A model generated the notes under the pieces. That model made no database searches. It saw only the letters and a program-made list of their open reading frames with translations, and was not told the origin of the DNA. A stretch of 64,000 bases of DNA, from assembly GCA_028283625.1 (NCBI GenBank), contig JAPWKG010000007.1:204784-268783 (forward strand), in the 5' to 3' direction. Of this stretch, positions 19,832 through 29,525 are shown one piece after another. This DNA is from Acidobacteriaceae bacterium. GTDB taxonomy: Bacteria > Acidobacteriota > Terriglobia > Terriglobales > Acidobacteriaceae. The stretch's first letter is position 1; each line of letters opens with the position of its first letter. The position numbers and the translations under genes are program-made.

Positions 19832-19982
19832 CGGCAAAAGCCGCTCTCTGCTACAGTCGATTTGTCGGAGGGAGGTGGCTGTTGCGCCTCCTGTTTTGGC
19901 CCGGAACTGAACTTCGGGTTTGACTTGGTTTGTCTTGAACGCGTATATAAGGCGTCGACTTATTCGTACGAGGATCCCCTAC

Positions 19983-21872
19983 ATGAACGCTTCGAAGTTT
20001 CTTGCACCGCTCATGCTCGCAGCTGCATCGGTAAACGCTTTCTCGCAAAGCCCGGTGACCCTTACGGTGGAAACGCACCAGAATGTTGCGCAGATTAATC
20101 CAGGCATGTACGGCCTGATGACGGAAGAAATCAATCACTCGTATGACGGTGGTCTGTACGCCGAAATGGTGCGCAATCGCACGCTGGACAAGAGCTGGGC
20201 CGGTTTTGAGTACTGGAACCTGGTGGAGTTGGGAACGGGCCGGGCCGAGATGGACGGCAGCGACGATGGTCCAAGCAAGGCGTTGCCCAAGAGCATGAAG
20301 GTCGTGATCACCAGCGCGTCTGCAAAGAACGAAGCAGGGATCGCTAACGGTGGCTGGTGGGGGATGGATGTGCGTCCGTCGACGACCTATACGGGATCGT
20401 TTTATGCCAAGCCGGAAGGCATTACGGAAGCGCATGTTTCGTTGATCTCTGATGACACAGGCGCGACGCTGGCAGAGGCGAAGGTTCCTTTGGATGGCGC
20501 GGCGTGGAAGCAGTACACCTACAGCCTGAAAACAGACGCGAAGGTGAAGGCTGGCAAGGCAAATCATCTGATCATTACTTTTGCTCAGCCGGGATCGATT
20601 CAGCTGCAGTTGATTTCGCTTTTTCCGCCCACGTATCGCAACCGTGCGAACGGCAACCGCGAAGATCTGATGAAGCTGATGGCCGCGATGAGTCCGCACT
20701 TCCTGCGCCTACCGGGCGGCAACTACCTGGAAGGCGACACCATCAAGGAGCGCTTCAACTGGCGCGAGACGGTAGGTCCGCTGGTCGATCGCCCCACGCA
20801 TCGCAGTCCGTGGAATTACCAGTCCAGCGATGGCATGGGGCTGCTGGAGATGCTGGAGTGGTGCGAGGATCTGAAGATTGAACCGCTGCTGGCCGTTTAC
20901 GGTGGCTACTCGCTCAAGGGCGAGTTGGTGGTGGGCGATGATCTGAAGCCGTTCATCCAGGAAGATCTGGATGAGATCGAGTATGCGACCGGCGCCACAA
21001 GCACCAAGTACGGCGCAATGCGCGCTCGCGATGGTCATCCGGCTCCGTTCCACATTCAGTACATCGAGATTGGCAACGAGGACTTCTTCGACAAGAAGCC
21101 GACCTATGACGAACGCTTTTCGCAGATCGCAGCCGCGATTCGTGAGAAGTATCCCAACCAGTTCAAGCTGATTGCGACCACGCCGGTCAAGAAGGGCGAC
21201 CCGGACTTTGTGGACGACCACTTCTACAAGACACCGGAAGAGTTCTTTGCCATGGTGCACCACTATGACAACGCTGATCGTAAGGGACCGAAGATCTTTG
21301 TCGGCGAATGGGCGACGCGCATCGGCGATACGACCCCGAACTTTGCCGGGGCCCTGGGCGACGCAGCCTGGATGACGGGCATGGAGCGGAATGCCGATCT
21401 GGTGCAGCTGGCCAGCTACGCACCGCTGCTGACCAACGTGAACCCGGATGGTATGCAGTGGAGCCCGAACCTGATCGGTTACGATGCGTCACGCTCGTAC
21501 GGGTCCCCGAGTTATTGGGTGCAGGTACTGTTTGATAGCCACCTTGGGGATCATGTGGTGAAGTCGGCGGCAGATCACGAGGAGGGACTTTTCTTCTGGT
21601 CCACCACGATCTCGACGGCGGAGAAGACGCTGCACGTAAAGCTGGTGAACGCCTCAGATCGTCCGCAGCCCGTATCGCTCAAGATTGATGGAGTTCGTCC
21701 GGGGAAGGCGAAGGTCGAGACCCTGCATGCGGCTTCTCGCTGGGCAACGAATACGATCGATACGCCGAATGCGATTGTTCCCACGGAATCCACCCTGGCG
21801 GTTAGCGGGGATTCTCTCAAACTGACCCTGCCGGGAAATACGGTGCAGGTAATCGACGTCCCGGTGCAGTAG
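19983..21872 (+). CDS. GH51 alpha-L-arabinofuranosidase with N-terminal carbohydrate-binding-like domain
   Basis: A 629-aa secreted enzyme that removes terminal alpha-L-arabinofuranosyl groups. ATG 19983 is chosen because it starts a signal peptide (MNASKFLAPLMLAAASVNAFS). Residues ~45-215 form a CBM4/9-like region inserted before the catalytic barrel, as in many bacterial and fungal GH51 enzymes. The acid/base Glu366 lies in IEIGNEDFF and the nucleophile Glu442 in KIFVGEWAT. The C-terminal beta domain is present. It follows GH16 by 151 bp, so the locus handles arabinose-decorated polymers as well as glucans. Confidence 0.93.
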   Translation: MNASKFLAPLMLAAASVNAFSQSPVTLTVETHQNVAQINPGMYGLMTEEINHSYDGGLYAEMVRNRTLDKSWAGFEYWNLVELGTGRAEMDGSDDGPSKALPKSMKVVITSASAKNEAGIANGGWWGMDVRPSTTYTGSFYAKPEGITEAHVSLISDDTGATLAEAKVPLDGAAWKQYTYSLKTDAKVKAGKANHLIITFAQPGSIQLQLISLFPPTYRNRANGNREDLMKLMAAMSPHFLRLPGGNYLEGDTIKERFNWRETVGPLVDRPTHRSPWNYQSSDGMGLLEMLEWCEDLKIEPLLAVYGGYSLKGELVVGDDLKPFIQEDLDEIEYATGATSTKYGAMRARDGHPAPFHIQYIEIGNEDFFDKKPTYDERFSQIAAAIREKYPNQFKLIATTPVKKGDPDFVDDHFYKTPEEFFAMVHHYDNADRKGPKIFVGEWATRIGDTTPNFAGALGDAAWMTGMERNADLVQLASYAPLLTNVNPDGMQWSPNLIGYDASRSYGSPSYWVQVLFDSHLGDHVVKSAADHEEGLFFWSTTISTAEKTLHVKLVNASDRPQPVSLKIDGVRPGKAKVETLHAASRWATNTIDTPNAIVPTESTLAVSGDSLKLTLPGNTVQVIDVPVQ

Positions 21873-22387
21873 TCCAAGGGCAGGGTGCTCTGGCAGGCAC
21901 TTTGTTCGGGTTTCTCCTGAGAGCTTCTTCGCCGGTTGAATCCGCGGGAGGCTTTCAGGAGGGGCCGCAACAAAGGAGAGAGCGCCGAATCTGCTGATTG
22001 TCAGGAAAGGACTTACAGAGACCTGCGGCCTGTAAGCGCACGACTCGTTTTGACAAGCGTCCTACCGATTCCATACCCTTTTCAACCGTGTAATGGGTTC
22101 CATTTTTGCGGAACGTGAAGGATGCGGGGGCGACCGTGACGGGTGTAGTTGAGTTGAGGACGGAAGGCGGGGTGGGGGCGAAGCCTTCAGCACACCGTAC
22201 GTCACACCAGTTGCCGGAAACTTCGAAGGGATTGAGCACGACAAGGGAGAAGGCGGGAAAACCTTTTCTTAAGCGTGTCAGGCCGCTCTTTCAACCGTAC
22301 GCAAGCAGGGATTAGCAAGATAAGCGCCGGACGATTCCAGGCAGGATGCAGGGCGAATCCGTCGAACGAGAAAGCGGTGAACAAGAT
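21873..22387. other. 515-bp intergenic region upstream of the sugar symporter
   Basis: No credible gene is seen here. A hairpin CTCCTGAGAGC (21914-21924) / GCTTTCAGGAG (21951-21961), with one mismatch, follows the arabinofuranosidase stop and could end that transcript, although it lacks a T-run. A TTGACA-type hexamer lies near 22050 without a good -10. The rest is unremarkable. Confidence 0.45.
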
Positions 22388-23701
22388 ATGGCGATGGCAG
22401 TTCAAAGTTCCACTTACAGCGCTCCGGCAGGCTCCTCGGACCAGAATCGTGGTGCGTTAGCCGTAGTGACGACCCTGTTCTTTATGTGGGGTTTCTGCAC
22501 CGTTTTGAACGATGCTCTGATTCCGCACCTGCAGTCCATCTTTGCTTTGACGTATTTGAAGGCGTCGCTGATTCAGCTGGCGTTCTTTGGTTCCTACTTC
22601 CTGTTTGCGATGCCAGCGGGCAAGCTGGTGGAGGCGATCGGCTACCAGCGCACGATGGTGGTGGGCCTGATTGCGATGAGCGCAGGCGCACTGTTGTTTG
22701 TGCCTGCTGCGACGACTGCGCAGTACGCCTACTTCCTGGCCGCTCAGGTGGTGCTGGCTGCCGGCGTAACGATTCTGCAGGTTTCGGCAAATCCGTATGT
22801 GACCATTCTTGGTTCGCCGGAGACGGCCTCAAGCCGATTGAATCTGACGCAGGCGTTCAATACGCTGGGCGACACGGTGGCTCCGTACGTAGGCAGTGTT
22901 CTGCTGCTGGGTGGTGAAAAAGCGGTTACGGCTCCTGAGAGCGGTCCGGCTTTGACGGCGTTCCGTATCCACCAGGCGGCTTCGGTCAAGATGCCTTACG
23001 TTTCGATTGCGGGCATGCTGCTTCTGCTGGCGCTCGCGATTGCGGTGTACCGCTTCCCACGTCTGGAGATTACGCGCGACTTCCGCCCGGCAAGCTATGG
23101 CGAAGGCAATGACAGCATTTGGAAGCATCCGCACCTGTTGCTCGGCGCGTTGGCCTGCTTTATCTATGTGGGTGCTGAGGTTTCGATCGGCAGCTTCCTG
23201 GCCAAGTACCTGGCAGACCCCACGATCGGCCACATGACGCTGCAGACGGCGGCGAAGTTTGTGACGATTTACTGGGCCGGCATGATGGTTGGTCGCTTCG
23301 TTGGCTCGGCTGTGATGCAGCGCATTGCACCGAATCGCCTGCTGGCGCTGGTTGGTGTTGGCGCAGCGGTGATGACGCTGCTCTCCTTCTTTGGCACAGG
23401 CCACTTTGCGATGTGGACGATTCTTTCGGTTGGCCTGTTCAACTCCATCATGTTCCCGACGATCTTTACTCTGGCGGTGGCCGAGCTTGGTCCGCTGACC
23501 GGTCGTGGTTCGGGTCTCGTGGTGCAGGCGATTGTGGGCGGTGCGGTGTTTCCGGTAATGATGGGGCATCTGGCGGATGCGTACAGCATTCATCGCGCGA
23601 TGTTCCTGCCGTTCCTTTGCTACCTGTACATCATTTACTACGGCATCAGCGGTTATCGCATCTCCACCAAGGAGCTGCAGAGCCATATTGAAGCAGCGTA
23701 A
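22388..23701 (+). CDS. FucP-type sugar:H+ symporter (FHS family MFS)
   Basis: An inner-membrane importer of 437 aa from ATG 22388; an in-frame ATG at 22346 would add 14 residues. The first helix reads VVTTLFFMWGFCTVLNDALIPHL, the FHS-family signature seen in FucP. GYQRTMVVGLI and the inter-helix motif QVSANPYVTILGSPETASSRL are also typical. About 12 helices are apparent. The family carries L-fucose, glucose/galactose and related monosaccharides. Here arabinose or glucose is likely from the neighbouring hydrolases, which is inference. Confidence 0.93.
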   Translation: MAMAVQSSTYSAPAGSSDQNRGALAVVTTLFFMWGFCTVLNDALIPHLQSIFALTYLKASLIQLAFFGSYFLFAMPAGKLVEAIGYQRTMVVGLIAMSAGALLFVPAATTAQYAYFLAAQVVLAAGVTILQVSANPYVTILGSPETASSRLNLTQAFNTLGDTVAPYVGSVLLLGGEKAVTAPESGPALTAFRIHQAASVKMPYVSIAGMLLLLALAIAVYRFPRLEITRDFRPASYGEGNDSIWKHPHLLLGALACFIYVGAEVSIGSFLAKYLADPTIGHMTLQTAAKFVTIYWAGMMVGRFVGSAVMQRIAPNRLLALVGVGAAVMTLLSFFGTGHFAMWTILSVGLFNSIMFPTIFTLAVAELGPLTGRGSGLVVQAIVGGAVFPVMMGHLADAYSIHRAMFLPFLCYLYIIYYGISGYRISTKELQSHIEAA

Positions 23702-23714
23702 AGACAAGAGGCAC

Positions 23715-23740
23715 AGCGCCGGGTTTTGGCCCGGCGCTTT
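23715..23740 (+). terminator. Hairpin between the symporter and epimerase genes
   Basis: Perfect 9-bp arms AGCGCCGGG (23715-23723) and CCCGGCGCT (23730-23738) are followed by TT. The short T-run suggests partial termination, or attenuation into the epimerase gene. Confidence 0.5.
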
Positions 23741-23758
23741 CAATTGAGGAGAATCTCG

Positions 23759-24853
23759 ATGTTGAAGAAGACGGTAGCAGCAGCGATTCTGATGTCAGCG
23801 GCGATGGCGCATGCTGGAGTCAAGAAAACTTCGTGGGGCAAAATGCCGGACGGCACGCCGGTGGAGCTGTATACGCTGGACGATGGTGTATTGAAGGTGA
23901 AGATTACGAACTTCGGCGCTCATCTGGTGAGCGTGGAAGCGCCGGATCGCAATGGCAAGAAGGCCGATGTCGTGCTGGGATACAAGGATCTTGCCGGCTA
24001 CCTGTCTGACGATGACACCTATGTCGGCGCCGTGGTGGGGCGCTATGGCAATCGCATTGCAAAGGGTACCTTCAGCCTCGATGGCGAAACCTACCATGTG
24101 CCGCTGAACGATCACGGCAATGCGCTTCACGGCGGCACAGTGGGCTTCGATCGCAAGGTATGGACCGGCAAGGTGCTGCCTGATGGTGTGGAGCTGACGC
24201 TGGTGAGCCCGGATGGTGACATGGGGTTTCCCGGCGCCTTGACCGCGCACATCCGCTACACCCTGCATGGCGACCGGCTGCAGCTTGAGTACAGCGCAAC
24301 CACGACCAAGCCAACGGTGCTGAACCTGACCAGCCATGCGTATTACAACCTGGCGGGTGAAGGAAACGGTAACGTGCTGGGGCAGAAGGTGACGATCAAT
24401 GCGGATCGCTATACGCCGGTAAAGCCCGACCTGATCCCGACCGGTGAGTTGGCTCCGGTCGATGGAACTCCTTTGGACTTCCGCAAGAGCACGGCGATTG
24501 GTGAGCGTATTGACGTTGAGAACGACCAGCTGAAGATTGCGGGTGGTTACGATCACAACTACGTGCTGAACGGCTCAGGACTGCGCGAGGCCGTTGAGGT
24601 GGTGGACCCGGTGAGCGGACGTAAGCTCACGATTCACACCACGCAGCCGGGCGTGCAGTTTTACTCGGGGAACTTCCTGGCCGGAGCCCATACCGGACCC
24701 AGCGGCGTTGCGTATGGCAAGCACGCTGGCTTCTGCATGGAGACGCAGCATTTTCCGGATTCTCCCAACCAGCCGTCATTCCCTTCAACGGAGTTGAAGA
24801 GCGGTGAAACGCTGCATGAGACGACGGTCCTGGAGTTTAGCGTGGCGAAGTAG
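23759..24853 (+). CDS. galM: Aldose 1-epimerase (mutarotase), exported
   Basis: Interconverts alpha and beta anomers of aldoses. It is 364 aa from ATG 23759, which has GAGGAGA upstream; the resulting signal peptide (VAAAILMSAAMAHA) places it in the periplasm. Catalytic residues are visible: the His in HGNALHGGTVGFDRKVW, the His in LTSHAYYNLAG, and the base Glu in CMETQHFPDSPNQPSFP. It closes the LacI-controlled sugar locus, where it would prepare released monosaccharides for the upstream symporter. Confidence 0.93.
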   Translation: MLKKTVAAAILMSAAMAHAGVKKTSWGKMPDGTPVELYTLDDGVLKVKITNFGAHLVSVEAPDRNGKKADVVLGYKDLAGYLSDDDTYVGAVVGRYGNRIAKGTFSLDGETYHVPLNDHGNALHGGTVGFDRKVWTGKVLPDGVELTLVSPDGDMGFPGALTAHIRYTLHGDRLQLEYSATTTKPTVLNLTSHAYYNLAGEGNGNVLGQKVTINADRYTPVKPDLIPTGELAPVDGTPLDFRKSTAIGERIDVENDQLKIAGGYDHNYVLNGSGLREAVEVVDPVSGRKLTIHTTQPGVQFYSGNFLAGAHTGPSGVAYGKHAGFCMETQHFPDSPNQPSFPSTELKSGETLHETTVLEFSVAK

Positions 24854-24882
24854 TTCGGGCGGAGTTTCCTCCGTCAGCACCG

Positions 24883-24917
24883 CCAACGGCGAGCCTCCGG
24901 GTTCGCCGTTGGTTTTT
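24883..24917 (+). terminator. Intrinsic terminator after galM
   Basis: Perfect arms CCAACGGCGA (24883-24892) and TCGCCGTTGG (24903-24912) run directly into TTTTTGG. It ends the first glycan locus before trhO. Confidence 0.92.
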
Positions 24918-24959
24918 GGAGAAAGCGGATTTTCTGCTGCGCTACTACACTGGTAATGC

Positions 24960-25691
24960 ATGTACACCGTTGCCGCCTACTACCGCTTTTTCCCGCTCGC
25001 TGATCCTCAGACGTTCGCAGACGAGCTGCGCGCCGCGTTTGCGGAGAGCGATCTGCTGGGCACGACGCTCATTGCGCCGGAAGGGATCAACGGTACGATG
25101 GCGGCCAGCGCAGAGACGATTGAGCGATTGCTGCACTTTTTGGGCGAGAAGACTGGGCTGACGCGCGAAGAGGTAAAGTTTGCCGCATCAGAGACCGCAC
25201 CGTTTCGCCGCCAGAAGTTCAAGGTGAAGAAAGAGATCATTACCTTCCGGCACGCAACGGTCGATCCCTCGCAGCCGGGCCAGTATGTCGAGCCGCAGGT
25301 TTGGAATGAGCTGATGGCTGATCCGGAGGTCTTGCTGCTGGATACGCGCAACACCTACGAGACGGAGATCGGCACCTTTGACGGGGCGGTGACGCCGCCG
25401 TTGGAGAACTTTTCCGAGTTTGCCACCTATGTGCGTGAGCATCTCGATCCGGCAAAGCACCGCAAGGTAGCAATGTTTTGTACCGGCGGTATTCGCTGTG
25501 AGAAGGCTTCCGCGTTCATGCTGCAGGAGGGCTTCCCGGAGGTGTATCACCTGAAGGGCGGCATTCTTCGCTATCTGGAAGAGATGCCGGATGCGGAAAG
25601 CAAATGGCACGGAGGCTGCTATGTCTTCGACCAGCGTATCGCGGTGGACCATGGCGATTACAGCGATCCGGAAAAGAAAGCAGCCTCCTAG
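24960..25691 (+). CDS. trhO: tRNA uridine(34) hydroxylase, rhodanese-like (TrhO/YceA)
   Basis: Oxygen-dependent hydroxylation of U34 in tRNAs, giving ho5U. It is 243 aa. The N-terminal acylphosphatase-like domain has LIAPEGINGTMAAS (residues 38-51). It is followed by the family linker FRRQKFKVKKEI and a rhodanese domain with catalytic Cys174 in the diagnostic CTGGIRCEKAS. It is preceded by the galM terminator and converges on the GH32 gene with a 6-bp gap. It is a housekeeping gene separating the two glycan loci. Confidence 0.93.
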   Translation: MYTVAAYYRFFPLADPQTFADELRAAFAESDLLGTTLIAPEGINGTMAASAETIERLLHFLGEKTGLTREEVKFAASETAPFRRQKFKVKKEIITFRHATVDPSQPGQYVEPQVWNELMADPEVLLLDTRNTYETEIGTFDGAVTPPLENFSEFATYVREHLDPAKHRKVAMFCTGGIRCEKASAFMLQEGFPEVYHLKGGILRYLEEMPDAESKWHGGCYVFDQRIAVDHGDYSDPEKKAAS

Positions 25692-25697
25692 GCCGTA

Positions 25698-27239
25698 TTA
25701 CTTCCAGAGAGAGTTGAGCGTCCAGGTGCTAGTTTCTGCGCGCAGGGTTGCGTGTCCGCTACTGCGGAAGAGCTGAACGCGTGTGTAGGGTGAGGCTGGA
25801 AAGAGCAGGTTCGTCATGGCCAGCGTGCCGTTCTGCGCGAACACTTCCAGGGAAGAGCGATCGAGGACGAGGTGAAGATCGCGGCTGCGGGCAGGCTCGA
25901 GCGGCGCTTCGGTGCGTGCCGGAAAATCCTTATGGATTTCGATACTGCTGTGTGTGCGGTCAACGTAGAGATGATACTTCTGCTCGTCGAAGCCGACCTC
26001 GACCCAGTGATCGTTGTCGGAGTAAAAGCGCAGGCCGTAGAGACCGTCGGTTGCTCCGGTAAAGGTTGCGAGCATCTCCGTCGGTGTAGACAGATTGCCG
26101 GCGGAGAGCTGCATGCGTGTGCCGGAGAGCTGCAGCTTGCGGTGACGACCGCGTCCGCTGCGCAGACCGGTCAGGATGGGTTGCTGCGCAAGAGTGTCTC
26201 CGGTGGAGTCGTGTTGTAGTGAGAGTTCGCGCGGGAGCGTCATCTGCCCACGCCAGGGCGAGGTCGGCAGCTTATCGGCATACTGCCAGTTATCCATCCA
26301 TCCCAGCAGCACAGGAGCTGCGTTTGCAGGCAGGTGGTTGTAGCTGATGGCGCAATAACTGTCCTTGCCGTAGTCGCTCCATCCGGTGCTATGCGGTCCG
26401 GGTTGCTGGGTGAAGGTGCGGCCGTCGAAGCTGCCCAGGAAGTACTGCTCCCCGGAGCCTCCCTGCAGGGCACCAGGATTGATGCCCACCTTCAATACCC
26501 AAAGGGAGTCGTGCTGGGCTGTGGCTGGCAAGTGGATGAGGTCCGGACACTCCCATTGCCCTCCGATGGCTCCGGAGGGGCCGAAGGTGGAGACCTCGGT
26601 CCAGTGTTTTAGATCAGCCGATTGATAGAAGACGACCTTGTGCTCGTTGGGGAGCGAGACGGCCATGAGCCATTGCTTTGCCTCGTCGTTCCAGGTCACG
26701 CTGGGATCGCGGAAGTCGGTCATCTCGCGGTCGAGCACGGGGTTGCCGTCGTAGAAGCTCCAGGTGCGGCCGCGGTCAAGACTGTAGGCGAGGCTTTGCG
26801 TCTCACGCTGATCATGCTCTCCGGTGCCTCGGTGGCTGGTGTAGACGGCAACCATGCAGGGTTGGCCGTTCTGGCAGAACCCGCTGGTGTTGTGCTCGTC
26901 GATGACGATGCTGCCGGTGAAGATCATCTCGCCGTCGTGCTCCGGGAGTGCGAGCGGAAGCTGCTTCCAGTGCACAAGGTCGGAGCTGACGGCGTGGCCC
27001 CAGCTCATATGTCCCCAGGTATCCCCGGAAGGGTTGTACTGGAAGAAGAGGTGATACTCGCCGTCGAAGAAGACAAGACCATTGGGGTCATTGGTCCAGT
27101 TTTTCTCAGGGGAGAAATGGACCTGAGGGCGATACGGCTCGTGATAGAGGGCCTCAGGCTGCTGCGCGAAGAGGGGCGCTGCGCAGCAAGCAGCGACCAT
27201 GCTGCCGAGCAGGAGCGAACGATGCAGGAAGCTAAGCAT
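25698..27239 (-). CDS. GH32 fructan beta-fructosidase (levanase/inulinase-like)
   Basis: A retaining beta-fructosidase of 513 aa. ATG 27239 is preferred over 27266 because it overlaps the upstream MFS stop by 8 bp (ATGCTTAG) and gives a signal peptide ending PLFAQ. The GH32 triad is complete: nucleophile Asp in WTNDPNG, the RDP motif in FRDPSVTW, and acid/base Glu in WECPDL. A C-terminal beta-sandwich follows (EVFAQNGTLAMTNLLF). Secreted or periplasmic location and the operon with a transporter and a fructokinase-like protein support fructan or sucrose use. Confidence 0.94.
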   Translation of the reverse strand: MLSFLHRSLLLGSMVAACCAAPLFAQQPEALYHEPYRPQVHFSPEKNWTNDPNGLVFFDGEYHLFFQYNPSGDTWGHMSWGHAVSSDLVHWKQLPLALPEHDGEMIFTGSIVIDEHNTSGFCQNGQPCMVAVYTSHRGTGEHDQRETQSLAYSLDRGRTWSFYDGNPVLDREMTDFRDPSVTWNDEAKQWLMAVSLPNEHKVVFYQSADLKHWTEVSTFGPSGAIGGQWECPDLIHLPATAQHDSLWVLKVGINPGALQGGSGEQYFLGSFDGRTFTQQPGPHSTGWSDYGKDSYCAISYNHLPANAAPVLLGWMDNWQYADKLPTSPWRGQMTLPRELSLQHDSTGDTLAQQPILTGLRSGRGRHRKLQLSGTRMQLSAGNLSTPTEMLATFTGATDGLYGLRFYSDNDHWVEVGFDEQKYHLYVDRTHSSIEIHKDFPARTEAPLEPARSRDLHLVLDRSSLEVFAQNGTLAMTNLLFPASPYTRVQLFRSSGHATLRAETSTWTLNSLWK

Positions 27240-28554
27240 GGAAGTAATCGCTTTCGATGGATTCAAGATTGCGCGCTCGGGTTTCAGGAAAGATCGTGAG
27301 CACGAGAAAGAACTGGAGCGCCATCATGAGTGCGAAGAAGTAGAACGGGATCGCATGAGAGTGTACTGCGACCAAGGGGAAGAGCAACGTAATGGCTGCG
27401 TTGAGCACCCAGTGCGTCAGGCTGCCGAGGCTCTGACCCGCCGCGCGGACGCTGGTGGGAAAAATCTCGCTGATATAAACCCACACCACCGCGCCCTGCG
27501 AGAACGCAAAAGAGGCGATAAAGAGAATGAGCATCCAGAGCAGCCATGTGGCGTGTTGCGAGGTCTGAAAAATGAGCGCGGTCGCACCAAGAGCCAGCGT
27601 TGTGCCAACGGAGCCGACAAGTAACAAAAAGCGACGGCCGAAGCGATCGATGTAGTTCATGGCGATAAGCGTGAACAGCAGGTTGGTGACGCCCACGATA
27701 ACGGCCTGAATGTTGCCGGAGAGCTTGCTGAACCCTGCTGCGGCGAAGATGTCGTTCAGGTAATACAGAATCGCGTTGATGCCTGAGAGCTGATTGAAGG
27801 CCGCAATGCTGACGGCGAGGAAGACCGGCTTGCGGAGATGACGGTCCCAGAGGCGCTCCTGCGTGGTGTTGGCTTCAGAGCGCAGGGCAAATTGAATACG
27901 CGCAAACTCCTGTTCGGGGTTACTGCTGCCGATCTGTTGCAGGCAGCTCCGTGCTTCGTCGGTGCGGCCTTTGCTGAGAAGCCACCGTGGGCTTTCCGGA
28001 ATGCTGAGCAGCATGGTGGAGAAGAGTGCGGCGGGCAACGCTGCGATACCAAACTTCCAGCGCCACTCCAGCGGGCCGAAGTGCATCATGGAAATCGCAA
28101 AGTTGGAAACATAAGCAAGCAGGATACCGAGCACGACATTGAGCTGAAACATACCGACCATGCGGCCGCGATACTCCGCAGGAGAGACTTCGGCAATATA
28201 CATCGGTGCTACGACCGAGCAGCCTCCGATGCCAATACCGCCGATGATGCGGAAGATCAGGAATAGAGGCCAATTCCACGCCAGGGCGCACCCAAGCGCG
28301 GAAAGGATGTAGATCAGGCCGAGCAGCCGAAGGCTGGTGCGGCGGCCGAACCAGTTGCTGGGAATTGCAGCAAAGGCCGCACCGGGAATGGTGCCGAGCA
28401 ACGCACTGGTGACGGTGAAGCCCAGCTGTGCGGGCGTAAGGTGAAAGACCTGCGTGATTGCGTCCGTCGTGCCTGCGATGACGGCGGTATCGAAACCAAA
28501 GAGTAAGCCGCCGAGGCCGGCGGTGATGCCAATTCTCCAGATGGATGCGCGCAT
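27232..28554 (-). CDS. Sugar porter-family MFS transporter (fructose/fructo-oligosaccharide candidate)
   Basis: A 12-TM inner-membrane symporter of 440 aa in the SP family. Motifs include LLFGFDTAVIAGTTDAI (helix 1), GRRTSLRLLG (loop 2-3), the central-loop PESPRWLLSKGR, QLSGINAILYYLNDIF in helix 7, and the C-terminal PETRAR. It is 15 bp downstream of the PfkB kinase gene and overlaps GH32. The arrangement suggests import of fructose released by the hydrolases. Confidence 0.93.
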   Translation of the reverse strand: MRASIWRIGITAGLGGLLFGFDTAVIAGTTDAITQVFHLTPAQLGFTVTSALLGTIPGAAFAAIPSNWFGRRTSLRLLGLIYILSALGCALAWNWPLFLIFRIIGGIGIGGCSVVAPMYIAEVSPAEYRGRMVGMFQLNVVLGILLAYVSNFAISMMHFGPLEWRWKFGIAALPAALFSTMLLSIPESPRWLLSKGRTDEARSCLQQIGSSNPEQEFARIQFALRSEANTTQERLWDRHLRKPVFLAVSIAAFNQLSGINAILYYLNDIFAAAGFSKLSGNIQAVIVGVTNLLFTLIAMNYIDRFGRRFLLLVGSVGTTLALGATALIFQTSQHATWLLWMLILFIASFAFSQGAVVWVYISEIFPTSVRAAGQSLGSLTHWVLNAAITLLFPLVAVHSHAIPFYFFALMMALQFFLVLTIFPETRARNLESIESDYFHA

Positions 28555-28569
28555 GGGTGCGTTTGACTC

Positions 28570-29460
28570 CTAACTTTCCGCCATCTGGCGGTACTGGTCG
28601 GTGGTGATTTCAGGGATCGCGCCACGGCAGCTTGCGACGAAGCTGCCGAGCTGGTTGCCGAAGCGCAGCATCTTGGGTGCGGGCCATCCGAGGAGGAGCC
28701 CGTGCAGCAAGGCTGCAGAGAAGGCATCGCCTGCTCCAACGGTATCGGCTACCTGAACGGTCGGCGCATCTTCTTCGAAGAACTCATGTTCAAAAAGCAA
28801 TGCCGCTCCTTGTGCTCCGCGCGTAACGCATATTGCCTCAAGCTGGAAGCGGTTGGCGAGTACACGACAGGCTTCCTGCTCGCTGGTGAAGGCGATGCCG
28901 CTCATGTGAAGTATGCGATGCAGCTCGGCCTGGTTCAGCTTGGCGAAGTGGGCTTGTTCCAGTAGGGCAACCACTACCTCGGGGGAGTCGAAGCCGTTGC
29001 GGAGGTTGAGGTCGTAAAAGCGGCGCGTGCCATGCAGCGAGGCGAAGAGCTGCTCGGTCGTGCTGCGCGTTACCGGAAAGCTTTGGGCGAGTGTGCCGTA
29101 GTACATCCATGCGGGTTTGTCGTGGACCAGCGTGGAGAGCAGACTCGGGGGAAGCGTGATCTCTTCGTACGCTACGCCGCGATGAATGTTGTAGCTCGGC
29201 TCCCCGTGGTGCAGGGTCACCTCGACGCGTCCGGTGGGGGTGTTGAGGCGACCGATGTACTCGGTCGGCAGGCCTAATTGCTCGATGCCTTGCATGGCTT
29301 TTTGCCCGGCAGCATCCTCTCCCACGCCACTAAGAAAAGAAACTGCATGGCCCATGCGCGCGACATGAGCCATGGCGTTGAGCGGAGCGCCAGCCAGCAG
29401 CGCGACCGCTTCAAACACGTCGAATAGAACTTCACCGATACCAACGATCTCCGTTTGCAC
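28570..29460 (-). CDS. PfkB-family carbohydrate kinase (fructokinase-like)
   Basis: A cytoplasmic sugar kinase of 296 aa from GTG 29460. An in-frame ATG at 29487 exists, but family members begin at EIVGIGEVLFDVF. The substrate-binding N-terminal GxGE motif and the catalytic DTVGAGDAFSAALLHG (C-terminal PfkB signature, catalytic Asp) are intact. Family and neighbours (GH32, sugar porter) point to ATP-dependent fructose phosphorylation. The exact sugar is inferred. Confidence 0.92.
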   Translation of the reverse strand: MQTEIVGIGEVLFDVFEAVALLAGAPLNAMAHVARMGHAVSFLSGVGEDAAGQKAMQGIEQLGLPTEYIGRLNTPTGRVEVTLHHGEPSYNIHRGVAYEEITLPPSLLSTLVHDKPAWMYYGTLAQSFPVTRSTTEQLFASLHGTRRFYDLNLRNGFDSPEVVVALLEQAHFAKLNQAELHRILHMSGIAFTSEQEACRVLANRFQLEAICVTRGAQGAALLFEHEFFEEDAPTVQVADTVGAGDAFSAALLHGLLLGWPAPKMLRFGNQLGSFVASCRGAIPEITTDQYRQMAES

Positions 29461-29525
29461 GGACCTCCTCTTTCTGAGAGACAGCACAGAGTCATGACGA
29501 CAAGGAAAGATGTACCGGCCGCGAA